The notes beneath the pieces were generated by a model. That model saw only the letters and a program-made list of their open reading frames with translations, was not told the origin of the DNA and ran no database searches. A stretch of DNA of 64,000 bases. Origin: Tetradesmus obliquus (Eukaryota; Chlorophyta; Chlorophyceae; Sphaeropleales; Scenedesmaceae). Position 1 is the stretch's first letter, and each line of letters starts with the position of its first letter. The stretch is taken from assembly GCA_030272155.1 (NCBI GenBank), contig CP126191.1, positions 6,284,501-6,348,500 of the forward strand, in the 5' to 3' direction. Shown here one piece after another: positions 33,323-44,016 of the stretch. The translations under genes and the position numbers were made by a program.

Positions 33323-35342
33323 CTTGCAGACAACGCAAAGCAACTGTAGTGTCGTCAACAGCGCCTGGTACACGTGGTATTCAACTGCGCCGCGGGTGCT
33401 TGCCTCGTGGCGTGCTCGTGATCAGCTGTGACTGAAGATTTTCGGAATCTTCAGTAACCAACGCGCACGCAGTTGGCAGTGGCCTTTCCACCCGCTTGAC
33501 ATGACAACCCTGCCTACCCCACCCCCAGAACCCCAGACTTGGAGAAGCCCATCTTTGTCAGCCGATGTCAGCTGCCTAAACATGAGGTAGACGGCAGCTT
33601 GTCATCAGCAGGCAGCACCCACAACAGGTGGCCTGCACATCTCATGCGCTGGTAGAGGATCTGCATGCAGCCTGCAGCCGCCCGGATCTCATGCTGGTTT
33701 ACAAGATGCGTCACTGTGTCGGACAAGCCCTGAGCTGCCTCCTGAGACTGCATGCAACCTCTTCGCAACATGCTTCTTTGCTTAACCTAATCGGGATGGA
33801 GAGGCGGGGTTAGTCCAACATGTACGGCACAACCTGCTTTGACATCCAATGTTACGTTTGACCAGGCCACAGTGGTGCGGCCATCCAGGCTCCGATGACA
33901 AAGCTTGCTATTGGTGCCAAGCCAAGCAACTGCCAGGCTCAGCGCAACCACTCTGATGCTGCTTCCGCTGTTGAGGATGCGGCATGCATTATTTGCAGCA
34001 GCTGCGTAGCTGCTGCGCACAGCCATGCTTGCCTTGAGAGCTTGCCACATCAAGTTGCTGTGCAACATCTCTTGGCCTGGTTAATGGACAGCAGGACTGG
34101 CGCAAGGTGGTGGCCGAATACGGCTAATCAGGACATTCAGCAGCTCTGGCGTTTGGTGTGAAACAGCACCAACCGTCTCACACCTTATGTTTTTGTGGTG
34201 GGGTTGGCTGCTGATCAGCAGTCACGGGTGCTACCCAAAGCAGCTACCGTCAATGAGGAGATGCCAGCAGTTGTTCAGCATGTACCTGAAGGCCGCAGCC
34301 GGTGCCTTGCACAGACTATTCTTTCAGGCATACTGTCAATACTGTGCACGGAAACAGGCTGCTGCAGCGGCTGCTGAACCAAGCGGGAGAAGATGCTATA
34401 TTTCAGGGCAACATTTGTTGAGAAGATGGTGCGACATGTGTGTAGCCAGCATAAACTGAACAGCAATGGTGTCTTTGCTGCATCGCCAGCATCATGCAGA
34501 CGCGTGCTGCGAGGTATGCTGGATAACCAAAGCTGCTTTATCAACAACATATTCCAGCATGTCAAACTCGACAACATATACTACAGAGATCATGTATGGG
34601 CCCTTGTGTCTGGTGTGTCTGGTTGCAACACTCGCTTTAGAGTTGAGATGTTAAATTTACGCCGCCCAGCACTGTCTCAAGAACTTTATGTCTGCCAGTA
34701 ATTGATGCATAGCAGATCCACACATGTTTTGTGCAGTACAAGTGGAAATTGTTGACATGTTTGCTACTTGAGCTTGAGGGTGGCGCGGGTTTTTCAAGGG
34801 CATCACACTTGGTGCTGGGATGGTGAGAGGGTGTGGCACTACATGTACTGTGCCAACAGGCACACCAGATGACCACTGCGGGGTGATTGCCCGTGAGTCG
34901 AGATGAAATGTTATTGCTGCCACAAATATGCACCTGTTCCGCATTTCACCGACATGGAAGCTGCTGCAGGTCAGATACCGCTGACCTCACTGTAATAGCA
35001 GTAGTAGAGTCGAGCGCGCAGCTGTCTCAAGGCTTTGACTACGACACCAAACATTTGAACGGTTGATGTTGCAACTTAATATGCATTATCAAACATGCAG
35101 TTGCGTTGGTGGGCTTTCGCCTTGCCGTTTGTCATGACAGGGCCACGTCGACAACACCCACATATCCTCCTGCGCGCTATGTAGGCCAGCTTCAGCTCCT
35201 GAACGTTGTCTAGCACTCTCTGCATGTGATACATATTTCTGTCACACTTTACGCTCACCTCGACAGCATCAGAGCTTGCAAGCACTCCAAGGCACTCATC
35301 TCTGTTGACGTGTTTGACAGCCACTCGTCCGCACAAGCAACA
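33323..35342. other. divergent intergenic region between the FAM241-like gene and LarB
   Basis: These 2 kb lie between two start codons that point apart, so both promoters are here. The middle part (about 33800-35100) is less GC-rich than the genes. An open frame of 102 codons at 34393-34701 (+) shows no recognisable domain. No transposon ends were found, and a 10-bp hairpin is listed separately. Confidence 0.45.
33431..33455. repeat. 10-bp perfect hairpin with TTCGG loop
   Basis: ACTGAAGATT, loop TTCGG, then AATCTTCAGT form an uninterrupted stem. It lies 109 bp upstream of the FAM241-like start codon, so it may be in that gene's 5' UTR or promoter. As RNA of the + strand the loop contains UUCG, known to form very stable tetraloops. 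Confidence 0.85.
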
Positions 35343-36821
35343 ATGTCGGCACTGATGCAGCCTGGTTTCAAGTCTGTGCAGCAAGCTGGACGGCCCTGCA
35401 GGGCTGGTCGCAGCAGGACACGGCAGGCCACGGTGCAGGCGACAATGCTGCGCTCTCACCCAGAGCTGGAACAGTCATATGCAAAGAGTGCCCCCATCAA
35501 TGCTTTTGCGGTAAGCTGCGGTCCAATGGAGACGCCTAGCCGAAACACGTGCCGGCGGGCTAGCACACCACCATAGCACCTTCCTTGCTCGATCCCAGCC
35601 GACTGCCTGCTGACCGGCTTCGAACCTCTGATCCTTGCTTCTTGCAGGCTCCTCAGGCCGTCAGCAGTAGGCCTGTTGCAAGCAGGGCCTTCCCTCCCAT
35701 CATCTCCAGCACAGCCAGGTCTGCTGATGATGTGGCCAATGATGTCGCTGCACAGCTGGAGCAGCACCCGCAGGCGCTGGTCAGTGGGGTGGAGCCCGAC
35801 ATGTATGCCTCCCTGCGCAAGCTGGTGCCCGGCGTGCAGTACCACGCGCGCGCAAAGATGCTCATCATCAAGCCTCAGGACAGCCCTGCACCAAAGCAGC
35901 AGCGCCTGCCGGGCAGCGTGTGCGTGATCAGCGCAGGGCCCGAGGACCAGGCTGCTGCTGACCAGGTCAAAGTGGCAGCAGAGCACATGGGCTGCTACGT
36001 GATGAGCAAGCAGAACATCAGCACCCGCAACATGCCCCAGCTCATGGAGCAGATGCAAGGTGAGCCTGCTCAAGGGCTAAGTGGTGGGCGCTGTATGCCT
36101 GCATCGGCCGCCAGAGTGCTGCCAGAATGTGCCAAAGCCCTCAGTCTGGTGCCAACATGACGTGGACCTTTCATGACCAGGTTTTGATGCATTCTGGCGC
36201 TGGGTGCCTGCTGGCCTGCCTTGCCGCCGCAGCGTGTCCTTTGCTTGCACTACATGCTGCAATGCAGGCTCAACACACAGCTTAAGAGCTGTGGCATCTT
36301 GTGCCTACTTGCATCAGCGGTACTCTGCCACACCTGTTCAACCTGTCAATGTGCACTAACCCAGATCTGCTCCCGCGCTCTGCGACTTTTGCTCTGCCTT
36401 TCCTGCAGCCCTTCAAGCTGCTGATGTGGTGGTGGTCATTGCTGGCCTGGACAGTGGCCTGCCTGGTGTGGTCTGCGGCCTGGTGGACGCGCCAGTCATC
36501 GCTGTGCCCACTTCCAATGGAGCATCCAACGGCCTGCAGGGCCTGGGCAACCTGGTGGCTGCTGTCAGCAGCTGCGCCCCTGGCGTGTCAGTTGTCAACA
36601 TCGACGGCACTGTATCTGCCGCAGTCATGGCTTCACGCATCCTGCGCACAGCAGCTGCACGCGTGGAGAAGCTGACTGCCGCTGCTGCGGCTGCTGCTGC
36701 TGCCGCGCCGTCGAACGGAAATGGTGCGCCTCGGGGTGCAGTGGCCAACAACGTGGTGCCCGCTTTTGAGGCGCTGACACTGCCCACAGCTCAGGCTGCT
36801 GCTGCTGCGGCGGCTGTGTAA
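35343..36821 (+). CDS. larB: LarB-type AIR-carboxylase family protein (NCAIR mutase-like)
   Basis: Three exons join in frame to 330 residues: 35343-35510, 35648-36059, 36409-36821. Residues 1-55 are Arg/Ser/Ala/Gln-rich and fit an organelle transit peptide. The PurE-like core contains VCVISAGPEDQAAADQVKVA, ADVVVVIAGLDSGLPGVVCG, LVDAPVIAVPTSNG, LGNLVAAVSSCAPGVSVVNI and DGTVSAAVMASRILR, the signature of LarB/CpmA rather than purine-pathway PurE. In bacteria LarB carboxylates and hydrolyses nicotinate adenine dinucleotide in the first step of the nickel-pincer nucleotide cofactor; cyanobacterial CpmA affects circadian phase. An Ala/Asn-rich C-terminal tail is extra. The plastid location and the reaction in this alga are inference. 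Split-codon agreement at both introns supports the model. Confidence 0.9.
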
Positions 36822-39111
36822 GAGCTTGGCGGGATCAGGCTGGCCCCTGGCTACAGGGCTGCATCGACATGCACAAACCCTGCAGCATTTTGGCTGTTGC
36901 TGCCCAGTTTTGGCGGTGTGTGGCACTACTGGCTGCTGCCGATTAAACAGCACGGGGGAGTATTGCGGCAGCTTTTTGCGTGCAGCAATGCACAGCCTCT
37001 ATGTATTGATTGTCTTGGCGCAACTGTGATGCAGGTTGTTTCATGCACGGCCAGCAGCTGTGCTGTTTGCTGCACCCTGCTGCGTGCAGCTGGTGCATTG
37101 TTGAGCACCGGCTTAGGTACACTTTTGTTGAACTGCGGTACGTGTTGAACTGCGGTACGTGAATGTGTCCTGCATCTACTGCAGCAGGGCTGTGCACAAC
37201 CAGCACAGCCAGTGCCGGGCCGATCACACATCATTTGTGTAATGCGGCATCTCTGAGCAGGCCGTAGTGTGCCCCTCTCTTACAGCTGCAACAAAGGCTC
37301 CTTTGGGAGCTGTACTGGGCTCTTCATGAGCCTCTTGACTTGTCTGACACTCGACGGTAGTACTGGGTGTGTCAGGCTGATTGTGGACTAGCAAAACTTA
37401 TGGAGCCGTACTTATTTGCATGGACAGCCGCCGCGTTGGCCGGCTGACCACAGGCTGTCAGCTGCGCTCGTGTAACCACACCAGCGCAGCACCTATGGGC
37501 TGCAGTTCTTTTGGTTGTGTGCGTCGAGGGAAGACTACTTCTGCATCTGCTGGCATGCGTCCCGGAGGGGTGTGGCTGTTGCAGCCCCTTGTGTGCTTGG
37601 AGCCTTGCGTCTGCCTGTGTGGGCAGCTTGTATACTAGTTCCACTGCGATTGCATGTGCAGCAGCTGGGTCTGGACTGAATGCCGGGGCCCAGGTGTCCT
37701 TTGGATGTACAGCAGGAGCGTACTCAAGCAGCGTGTGTGGATGCAGGAAGAGCAGGCAGGCCGGATGAGGCTGGGAAAGAAATCTGCACGGCAGCTGCTG
37801 CCTGGCTGCAGCAGTGGTGGTTGCACAACAGTGCTGCATCTATGCGCACCAGGCAGCAGTGCCTGGCAGACTGATCTATTGTATAGGGTTGTGTGTGTAC
37901 ACCTGCTGGTTTCAGGCCTGCTGTGGAGCATGCACTGGGAAGGGGAGTTTTGGGATGGCCTAATGTCGCAGACTAGGCTGCTGCATCACAGCAGCACATT
38001 TTGAACATAAACAGATGGCGGCAAAGGCAGTTACACTGAGTTTTGAGCGAAGGCGGCATGTCAGTGTAGCAGAGCCATTGTGTTGTGATGTTGCAAGACA
38101 GGATGAAAGCGACAGTATTGCACGCATGTTGCATTGTCGCTGTTCTTTTGGTTGGAAGCACCAGAGAGCGGTGTTGTGCTGGGATGGTAGGAACAGCGTG
38201 AGCAGGGCCTGTGGCTTTGGAAGGTGTGTTGGGAGCGGAGCAGGGCAGATGATGCATTCCAAGCTGTATGCCTCTTCTGCCGTGGTTGAGATGAGCGGCC
38301 AGGACTCTCGATGTTCCGGTGTTTGACAGTGATATGCCATGGTTCTGTGTCTTCAGGAAAGCAGGGGTCAAGCCCTGCCAGGATTGTCGTGCAGTAGACG
38401 GTGTTGGACACTGCAGGCAGTGGCGGTGTGGTCTATGGTGTCGGGGAGCCAGACGGTGTGCCGAGCAGTAATGGGAACAGCGCCACACCTGGAAGGAGGT
38501 GTTGTTTGTGGTTCTTATCCCCGCGCAATGTGTGCGGACCAGGCATGCATGATATGGATGTGCACCCATCATGTTTGGACTAGCAGCACCAGATCCCCAT
38601 GCTGGCCTGCGTTGCAAAATGATTGGTGTGTGCTGGGGGGTGCAGTTGCATGCCCGGTGTTGTAACAGATTGTGATGACATGTCAACGCCCGCAAACATT
38701 CTATACTCGCGGCCGTGGTGGCCTGGGGGGACCACTTACTAGCCATGTGGGTACTCACTATGTTGCCTTGTGCTTGTAATGTGTGACCTGCAACTATCTC
38801 AACTATAACCCACCGTGTAATTTAACTGCAACCGTGCTGGTTCGATGCTGAACGTCTGCTAGGGTTTTGGCGCTACCACTGCCGAGCCTGCGCTATCACA
38901 AAGGTACGCGACCTCTCTGCGTTCACGGCAGTAATCGTCGCATCTCAGCCTTTATTGGTCGTCCTTCAAGCTGCAGGCAAGCAGTCTGAAGGCAGTACTC
39001 AACTTCAAACTTCAACAGTTGCTGCACCCTCGCTGGATCCTTGGGTCAGCAACTTCCGCGCTCGTTGAATGTAGTATCTGAGTCAATATTCAGGCAAACG
39101 TACGCGACACT
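36822..39111. other. intergenic region between LarB and the 5'-3' exonuclease
   Basis: The first ~420 bp are probably the LarB 3' UTR, ending near a TGTAA at 37238-37242. Within it TTGAACTGCGGTACGTG is tandemly repeated around 37128-37161. Beyond lies 1.8 kb without a convincing gene. Open frames overlap on both strands at 37973-38758 (261 codons, -) and 38015-38326 (103 codons, +), but they show no domain and are likely chance. Confidence 0.45.
37238..37242 (+). terminator. putative TGTAA polyadenylation signal of LarB
   Basis: TGTAA is the usual polyadenylation signal of chlorophyte genes. This one is 417 bp after the LarB stop. The motif is short, so the call rests on position. Confidence 0.35.
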
Positions 39112-41640
39112 ATGCAGGCACTGCATGGGACAAGCAGGGCGCGTATGTTGCAGCAAATGCTGCTGCCACGCTTGCTGTGGCATGCAGCAAGCGCCAGCGC
39201 TGCCCGTGGCACTGTACATCCTTGTGCCAGAAGAGGTGTTGTAACAGCTGCTGTAGCAGGGCAGCAAAGGTGCGCTTGCCCTGCTACTGGCAGTCCTGCA
39301 AGCGGTCTGTTGCTTGGCACATGCAGCAGCTGCAGCGTCGTGCCCCTGCACTGCTGTTGCCTCATCTCGCTCAGTTGCCGTGCCAATACTGTGGCGTAAC
39401 TGTGCTAGCCGTTTTGTCTTTTTGTCTTTGTCTGCGTCTGCTTCTGTGCCGCAGGCTGTACATTGTTGACATGCTGCCCATGATCCACAAAGCAGTAGCA
39501 CTGGCTGCCAGCAACGCAGCAGCGATCAACCAGCAGTACCAGCAGCAGCAGTACCAGCATGCTGGCGGTGAGCAGGGTGCGGCGCACCAGGTCATGGCCT
39601 CACTGCTGGACCTGCTGCGGCGCAGTCAGGAGCCGCCCACACACATGGCTGTGGTGGTGGATGTGCCAGGGCCTACCTTCAGGTGCGTGCTGCCCAGGGC
39701 GTGGCCGCAGGCTGCGCCGTGGCTGCACACAACCATTGTGTCTTTGACTGCCGCAGCTGGTAGTGTGCATATGTTGCACTCACTGTGTGTGTAATTGCTA
39801 AACTCGCCCATGGAATGCCGCAGCGTGCCTGTTCTGAATTTATTTCCGGCGCGCAACGCCTTGTTTTCAGACATTGCCGACGCTTCTGCAGGCGGCCACT
39901 AGCCAGCAGCAGTGCTCCGCTCTCTTGCTGCTCCGCTCTCTTGCTGCAACCCTGCTGCTGCACTGCAACTTGGGTGTGCTGCAGGCAGCTCAAGTACCCC
40001 CAGTACAAGGGCAAGCGGCCGCCCACCCCGCCAGGCCTGCACCAGCAGCTGGCGTGTGTGCTGGCGCTGGTGGATGCAGCAGGCATCCCCATCCTGGCAG
40101 TGCCTGGCGTGGAAGCGGATGATGTGCTGGGCAGCCTGGCTGCAAGGGCAGCACGCGGCGGCTTTGACGTGATGCTGGTGTCACCTGACAAGGTGAGAGT
40201 GCAGGGTGACGCGCCGTTGACAGGTGCCATGCATGGTGGGTCGTGGTTAGCACAACGGAAGGTGGACAGCTGGCGCTTGCTACACCTGCTGATGTATAAC
40301 TAGTGAAGTGCGCGCCATCGCGTACGTAGGACGGCGCTTCTGTGACTGCCACTGGCTGCCAACCTGTGTATGCTTCACCTGTTGCTTTGTGCACACATGA
40401 GCACGCTTGTGTAGCAACTACAATGCCGCGTGCCGCATCCTTGCCCTGATGCCAACGACCCTAACGTCACCAAGCGCAGCAACACAGTGTCATTCTGCAC
40501 GTGCTGCTGGCCTCCTGCAGGACATGTACCAGCTGCTGCAGCCCCGCGTGCGCATCCTGCGCAGCATCTCAGGCAGCTGGGCACCCTACAGCTGTGAAGA
40601 CTTTGCAGCAGAGTATGGCCTGCAGCCGGGCCAGGAGCGGCTGTGGGTGGATGTGAAGGCGCTTGCAGGAGACCCCGCAGACAACATCCCGGGCGTGAAA
40701 AGCATCGGGCAGAAGACAGCGCTGCAGCTGGTGCAGCAGCTGGGCAGCGTGGATAGCATCCTGCAAAGCTGCCAGGCGCAGCAGCAACCGGAGCAGCTGC
40801 AGCAGGTGAGCCAAGAGGGCAGGAGTCAGCCCACTGCTACCTGGTGCCATGCTAGTGATGAGTGTCTTATTGGTGCTGTTGACTAGCAGGTACCAGCATG
40901 TTGAGCAGCATTAGCTGTGCGGCAGCAGGACAGCGCTGCTCCTGCGGGCGGCAAGTGCTGATTAACTGCATGCCGTGGGTGCTGCACATGATGTGCACTG
41001 GCTGGCACCGCATGCCTAGCTGCATGCCTGTCTTGTTCCGCGCGTTGCCTGCATGCGTGCAGGTAAAGCTGCGCAAGCAGCAGCTGCAGATACTGGCCAG
41101 TGCTGAGGGTGCAGCAGCAGCCACGTTTGCCAAGCAGCTGGTGACGATTGTGACCGACCTGAAGCACCCGCCTGTGTGGTGAGCTGCGGCTGTGCACCTG
41201 CCATGAACAGAGATACATGCTCTTGTATATTCTGCAAGCTGCTGGTTTCCAAGCTCCAACACTACAGCTGCAAGGTAGCTTTCCTAGGGATTGTCTCCAG
41301 CTTAGCCGGGCAGTTTCCAGGCAACGCTGCACATTTTCCTGCAGCCAGCACAATTTACAGATGCGGTGTGCTCTGCCTCACGGTTGATTATTATATGGAT
41401 GTATGTATATGCACATGTGTCGCTAGGCGCGCGCTGCTTGACAAAACATGTTTGTTTTTGCCCACTCGCAGGCAGCCCTGGAGCAACTTCGAGCTGCGGG
41501 TGCCCCCTGATGGTGGTGAACTGGCAGTGCAGCGCGCAGTCAACATGAAATTGACCTGGACAGCAGCGCGGCTGAGAGACCTGTTTCAACAATGGGCCAA
41601 GCAGGACAGCCAACAAGCTGCAATGGCACAGCACTGGTAG
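39112..41640 (+). CDS. OEX: organellar 5'-3' exonuclease (PolI 5'-nuclease / FEN family)
   Basis: Six exons join in frame to 387 residues: 39112-39269, 39455-39682, 39985-40192, 40521-40805, 41063-41178, 41472-41640. The first 52 residues are Arg/Ala-rich without acidic residues and suit an organelle targeting peptide. The nuclease core has YIVDML (D58), VVDVPGPTFRQLKYPQYKGKR, VEADDVLG (E172, D174, D175), VSPDKDMYQLL (D197, D199) and the helix-hairpin-helix metal/DNA motif LAGDPADNIPGVKSIGQKTA (D249, D252). Plant OEX1/2 and the bacterial PolI N-terminal domain share this order. They remove RNA primers and flaps; here the likely site is mitochondrion or plastid. The polymerase domain is absent, as in plant OEX. 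A poly-Gln insertion (QQYQQQQYQ) sits between the first two motifs. Confidence 0.93.
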
Positions 41641-41996
41641 CGTGCGGGCTAGATGCTACGGAGCAAGGGTCTAGGTCACAGTCACAGTGACATGGTCATA
41701 GTTGTAACAGCACAGCCGTGTCCTGCAAGTAACATACCTTGACAGCATCAGGCTTGTATAAGTCAGCTGCTTCGTGATTGTACCTTGAGTTGCGGTGTGG
41801 ACTTGGTTTGCACGTCATCAACAAGCCCTTGCTGTTCTTGCCTTCTAGCAAAGAACTTACTTGAGCCAAGCAAAGCGATAATCCACAAGGAAACCGTGCA
41901 ACGTACAGATACAAGAGATCAATCGATACAGATACGACGGGCGCTGCTTGATTCCGCCAGCACCGTCCTAAACAGCGCTGATAAGCTGCAGCAGCT
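41641..41996. other. short intergenic region between OEX and mL43
   Basis: 356 bp on the same strand hold the OEX 3' UTR, with a TGTAA at 41703-41707, and the mL43 promoter. No other structure was seen. Confidence 0.45.
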
Positions 41997-42979
41997 ATGG
42001 CTCGCTACGGCAAGGTGCTGCTTCAAAGGCTAACATTTCAGTACTGCGACCGCATGGGTAGCTCAAGGGGCATGAGGTGGGTGGCAGCAGTAGCACAGCA
42101 GCAGCAGCAGCAGCAGCAGCAGGACGGCAAGAGCAACTGCAGCGCTGGGAGCTGTGGTACATGCTAGTGCAAATTAAGCGTGTGATGCTGTTTTATGCAT
42201 GTTAGCAACTTGTGTGATTGGTGCTTGCAACTGCAGGGAGTACCTCGACCAGCTGCTGCCAGCCTTTACCAAGCAGCATCCCAACGTGCAGATAACCACA
42301 GTGCAGAAGCGCAATCAGTTCCCATACGTCAAAGCAGAGTATGGTAAGGACAGATTCCATGAATCTTGCATTGTTTTGCCATTCTGGTGACGTATTTATT
42401 ATGGCATGCAGCAGAGTGGGTGCTTGAGCACCATGATGACGCCTCAGGAGCAGCTCACAGCAAAGCCTGCACACATTGTAGACATTCCGCCTTGCACCAT
42501 TTGACTATCCCTTGGGCTATTGCATGTGCTTGTCAGTCACGGCCTGCAGCACGTTGGCCAAGCAGGAGTAGCAAGTCATTTCACGCCTGGGACGATGGAC
42601 TCAACTAGTCGCTGCTGTGTGGTTCTATCACCGCGCAGCTCTCTTGCCAAATGACGCAGCCCACTTGGAGCGGCAGCTATGGCAGCAGGCGCAAGAAGCA
42701 GCCCAGCAGCAGCCGCTCCGCACTGCTGCAAAGGCAAAGCAGCGCACACAAGCAGCAGGGGCAGCAGCAGCAGCAGCAGCAGCAGGGCCAGCACGGCTGA
42801 ACAGTAACGTGATAGGTGTGAAGCATTTAGAGCCTGAGGCTATCAAGCAGGTGGTGTGGTGGCTGAGCCAGAGTCAGGGCAGGCCCAAGACCAGCCGCAT
42901 ACCCAGCAAGCACATCGTCAGCAAGCAGCCCAGCATACAGGGGGCCTGGACAGCCAGCACCTTTCCCACACAGCAATGA
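41997..42979 (+). CDS. MRPL43: mitochondrial large ribosomal subunit protein mL43
   Basis: Three exons join in frame to 185 residues: 41997-42076, 42237-42343, 42609-42979. The thioredoxin-like L51/S25/CI-B8 fold is evident: YCDRMGSSRGMREYLDQLLP, AFTKQHPNVQITTVQKRN, FPYVKAEY, then after an insertion VIGVKHLEPEAIKQVVWWL and SKHIVSKQPSIQGAWTAST, matching plant mL43. The order and spacing of these blocks agree with the family, except for a Gln/Ala-rich insertion of about 45 residues just before VIGVKHL. Complex I subunit NDUFA2 shares the fold, but the C terminus (KHPSVQG-like) points to mL43. The acceptor of exon 3 at 42607-42608 is TAG and is less certain than the rest; a small additional exon cannot be excluded. 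Confidence 0.85.
42092..42121 (+). repeat. (CAG)n microsatellite in mL43 intron 1
   Basis: About nine consecutive CAG/GCA units lie 15 bases inside the intron, close to the GTGGGT donor. Confidence 0.8.
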
Positions 42980-44016
42980 TACGGTTGTTGAATGCAGTGC
43001 AGCCGTAAGCTGGGGACGGGTGCTTGATGGGTGCAACGGGTTCATGCCACGCAAACTGTTGTGCAGGGAGGCACTTATGAGAGCAAGTGACGGGCAGCAG
43101 CAGTTGCATCTGGTGTCTGCCAGGCCGTCTCATGGTCAATGGCTGGTTCTTGTCAGAGTTGTGACAACATACGCATACTCTAAGTGCTAGGTGTGCGTAT
43201 GCCATCTGCATGTCAGCATTAAGTAGGTTGCATGATCGCCTTGTCACTTGGCACATTCTGAACACTGCCAGGTCCTACTAGGATAGTATCAGTGGTAGGG
43301 GATGCAGCTGACCAGCAGTGTGTTGCGTCCGTTGTTTATGGTAATAATAATAATAGTCTTCTTGTAAGCCATACCTTGTCATTGGCATCGGCAATCGTTG
43401 TTTATGGTAAACATTGTTGAAGTTCATGGCGATACTTGACACCACCCACCGGCGTGCACGTACATCTGCAAACACTCACAAAAACACGGGACACGCTCAG
43501 TGAACCAGTGTGACACGTACGCACACCAGTGTGCGTACAGTGAGTTGAGCAGCTGGCCGCCAATGACGCCCGTCATAGACGGGTGAGAGCTGCATGTTTG
43601 GCATGGTGGCACTGGTGTGCTAAATTGGCCATCCAGCTTGGGCCAAGCTGGACCAGCTAGCTGGCAGCTGAGAGCAAGCGGCAACAGCACAGCAGTGAAA
43701 TCATGCGTAAGACCTACTGTTGCAGGTACACCAAAGTTTTCAACCGTCATATGCCCAGGAGTGTTGCCAACACCAGGTGCTGTGGAAGCAATTCGATGCA
43801 ATCTGGCGATTGTTGGCAAAGAAAGCAAAGTCACGTTGATCCACTGTGGATCATCCACTCCATTGAAGGGGTTCTTCACCCGGGTCTCAGAACAGTGTTT
43901 GTTGCCAGCTGCTGGTTCACTGCCTTGCTTTGCACCATCGAGCATTGTGCTAAGTAAAAATAAACGGGCTAAAAGGCCACTCAGCACGTTGGGTGGGGAC
44001 AGTTGCAGAATTCGCG
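42980..44016. other. intergenic region between mL43 and DCP2
   Basis: The first part is the mL43 3' UTR and contains a 51-bp retroposon fragment (listed separately). The second part has long open frames on both strands: 200 codons on - (43424-44026) and 158 on + (43617-44093, overlapping the DCP2 start in another frame). The minus frame is compositionally balanced but has no known domain, so it is not called as a gene. Confidence 0.45.
43330..43410 (-). mobile_element. 5'-truncated retroposon fragment with 15-bp target-site duplication
   Basis: CGTTGTTTATGGTAA occurs at 43330-43344 and 43396-43410, exactly flanking 51 bp. On the minus strand these 51 bp read from GCCGATGCCAATGACAAGG through CTTACAAGAAGACTATTATT to a (TTA)n tail. 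The same 3' end occurs at about 31611-31658 with only two or three visible differences. Loss of the 5' part, a simple-repeat tail and a perfect duplication of the target are the signs of LINE-type target-primed insertion. Confidence 0.75.

Noticed and set aside
35616-35626. Perfect pol III B-box (GGTTCGAAGCC on the minus strand) in LarB intron 1
   Set aside because: No A box at a suitable distance and no pairing T stem; one such 11-mer is expected by chance in a window of this size.
37973-38758. 261-codon minus-strand open frame
   Set aside because: His/Cys/Thr-rich, no domain, overlaps another open frame on the + strand, no splice partners.
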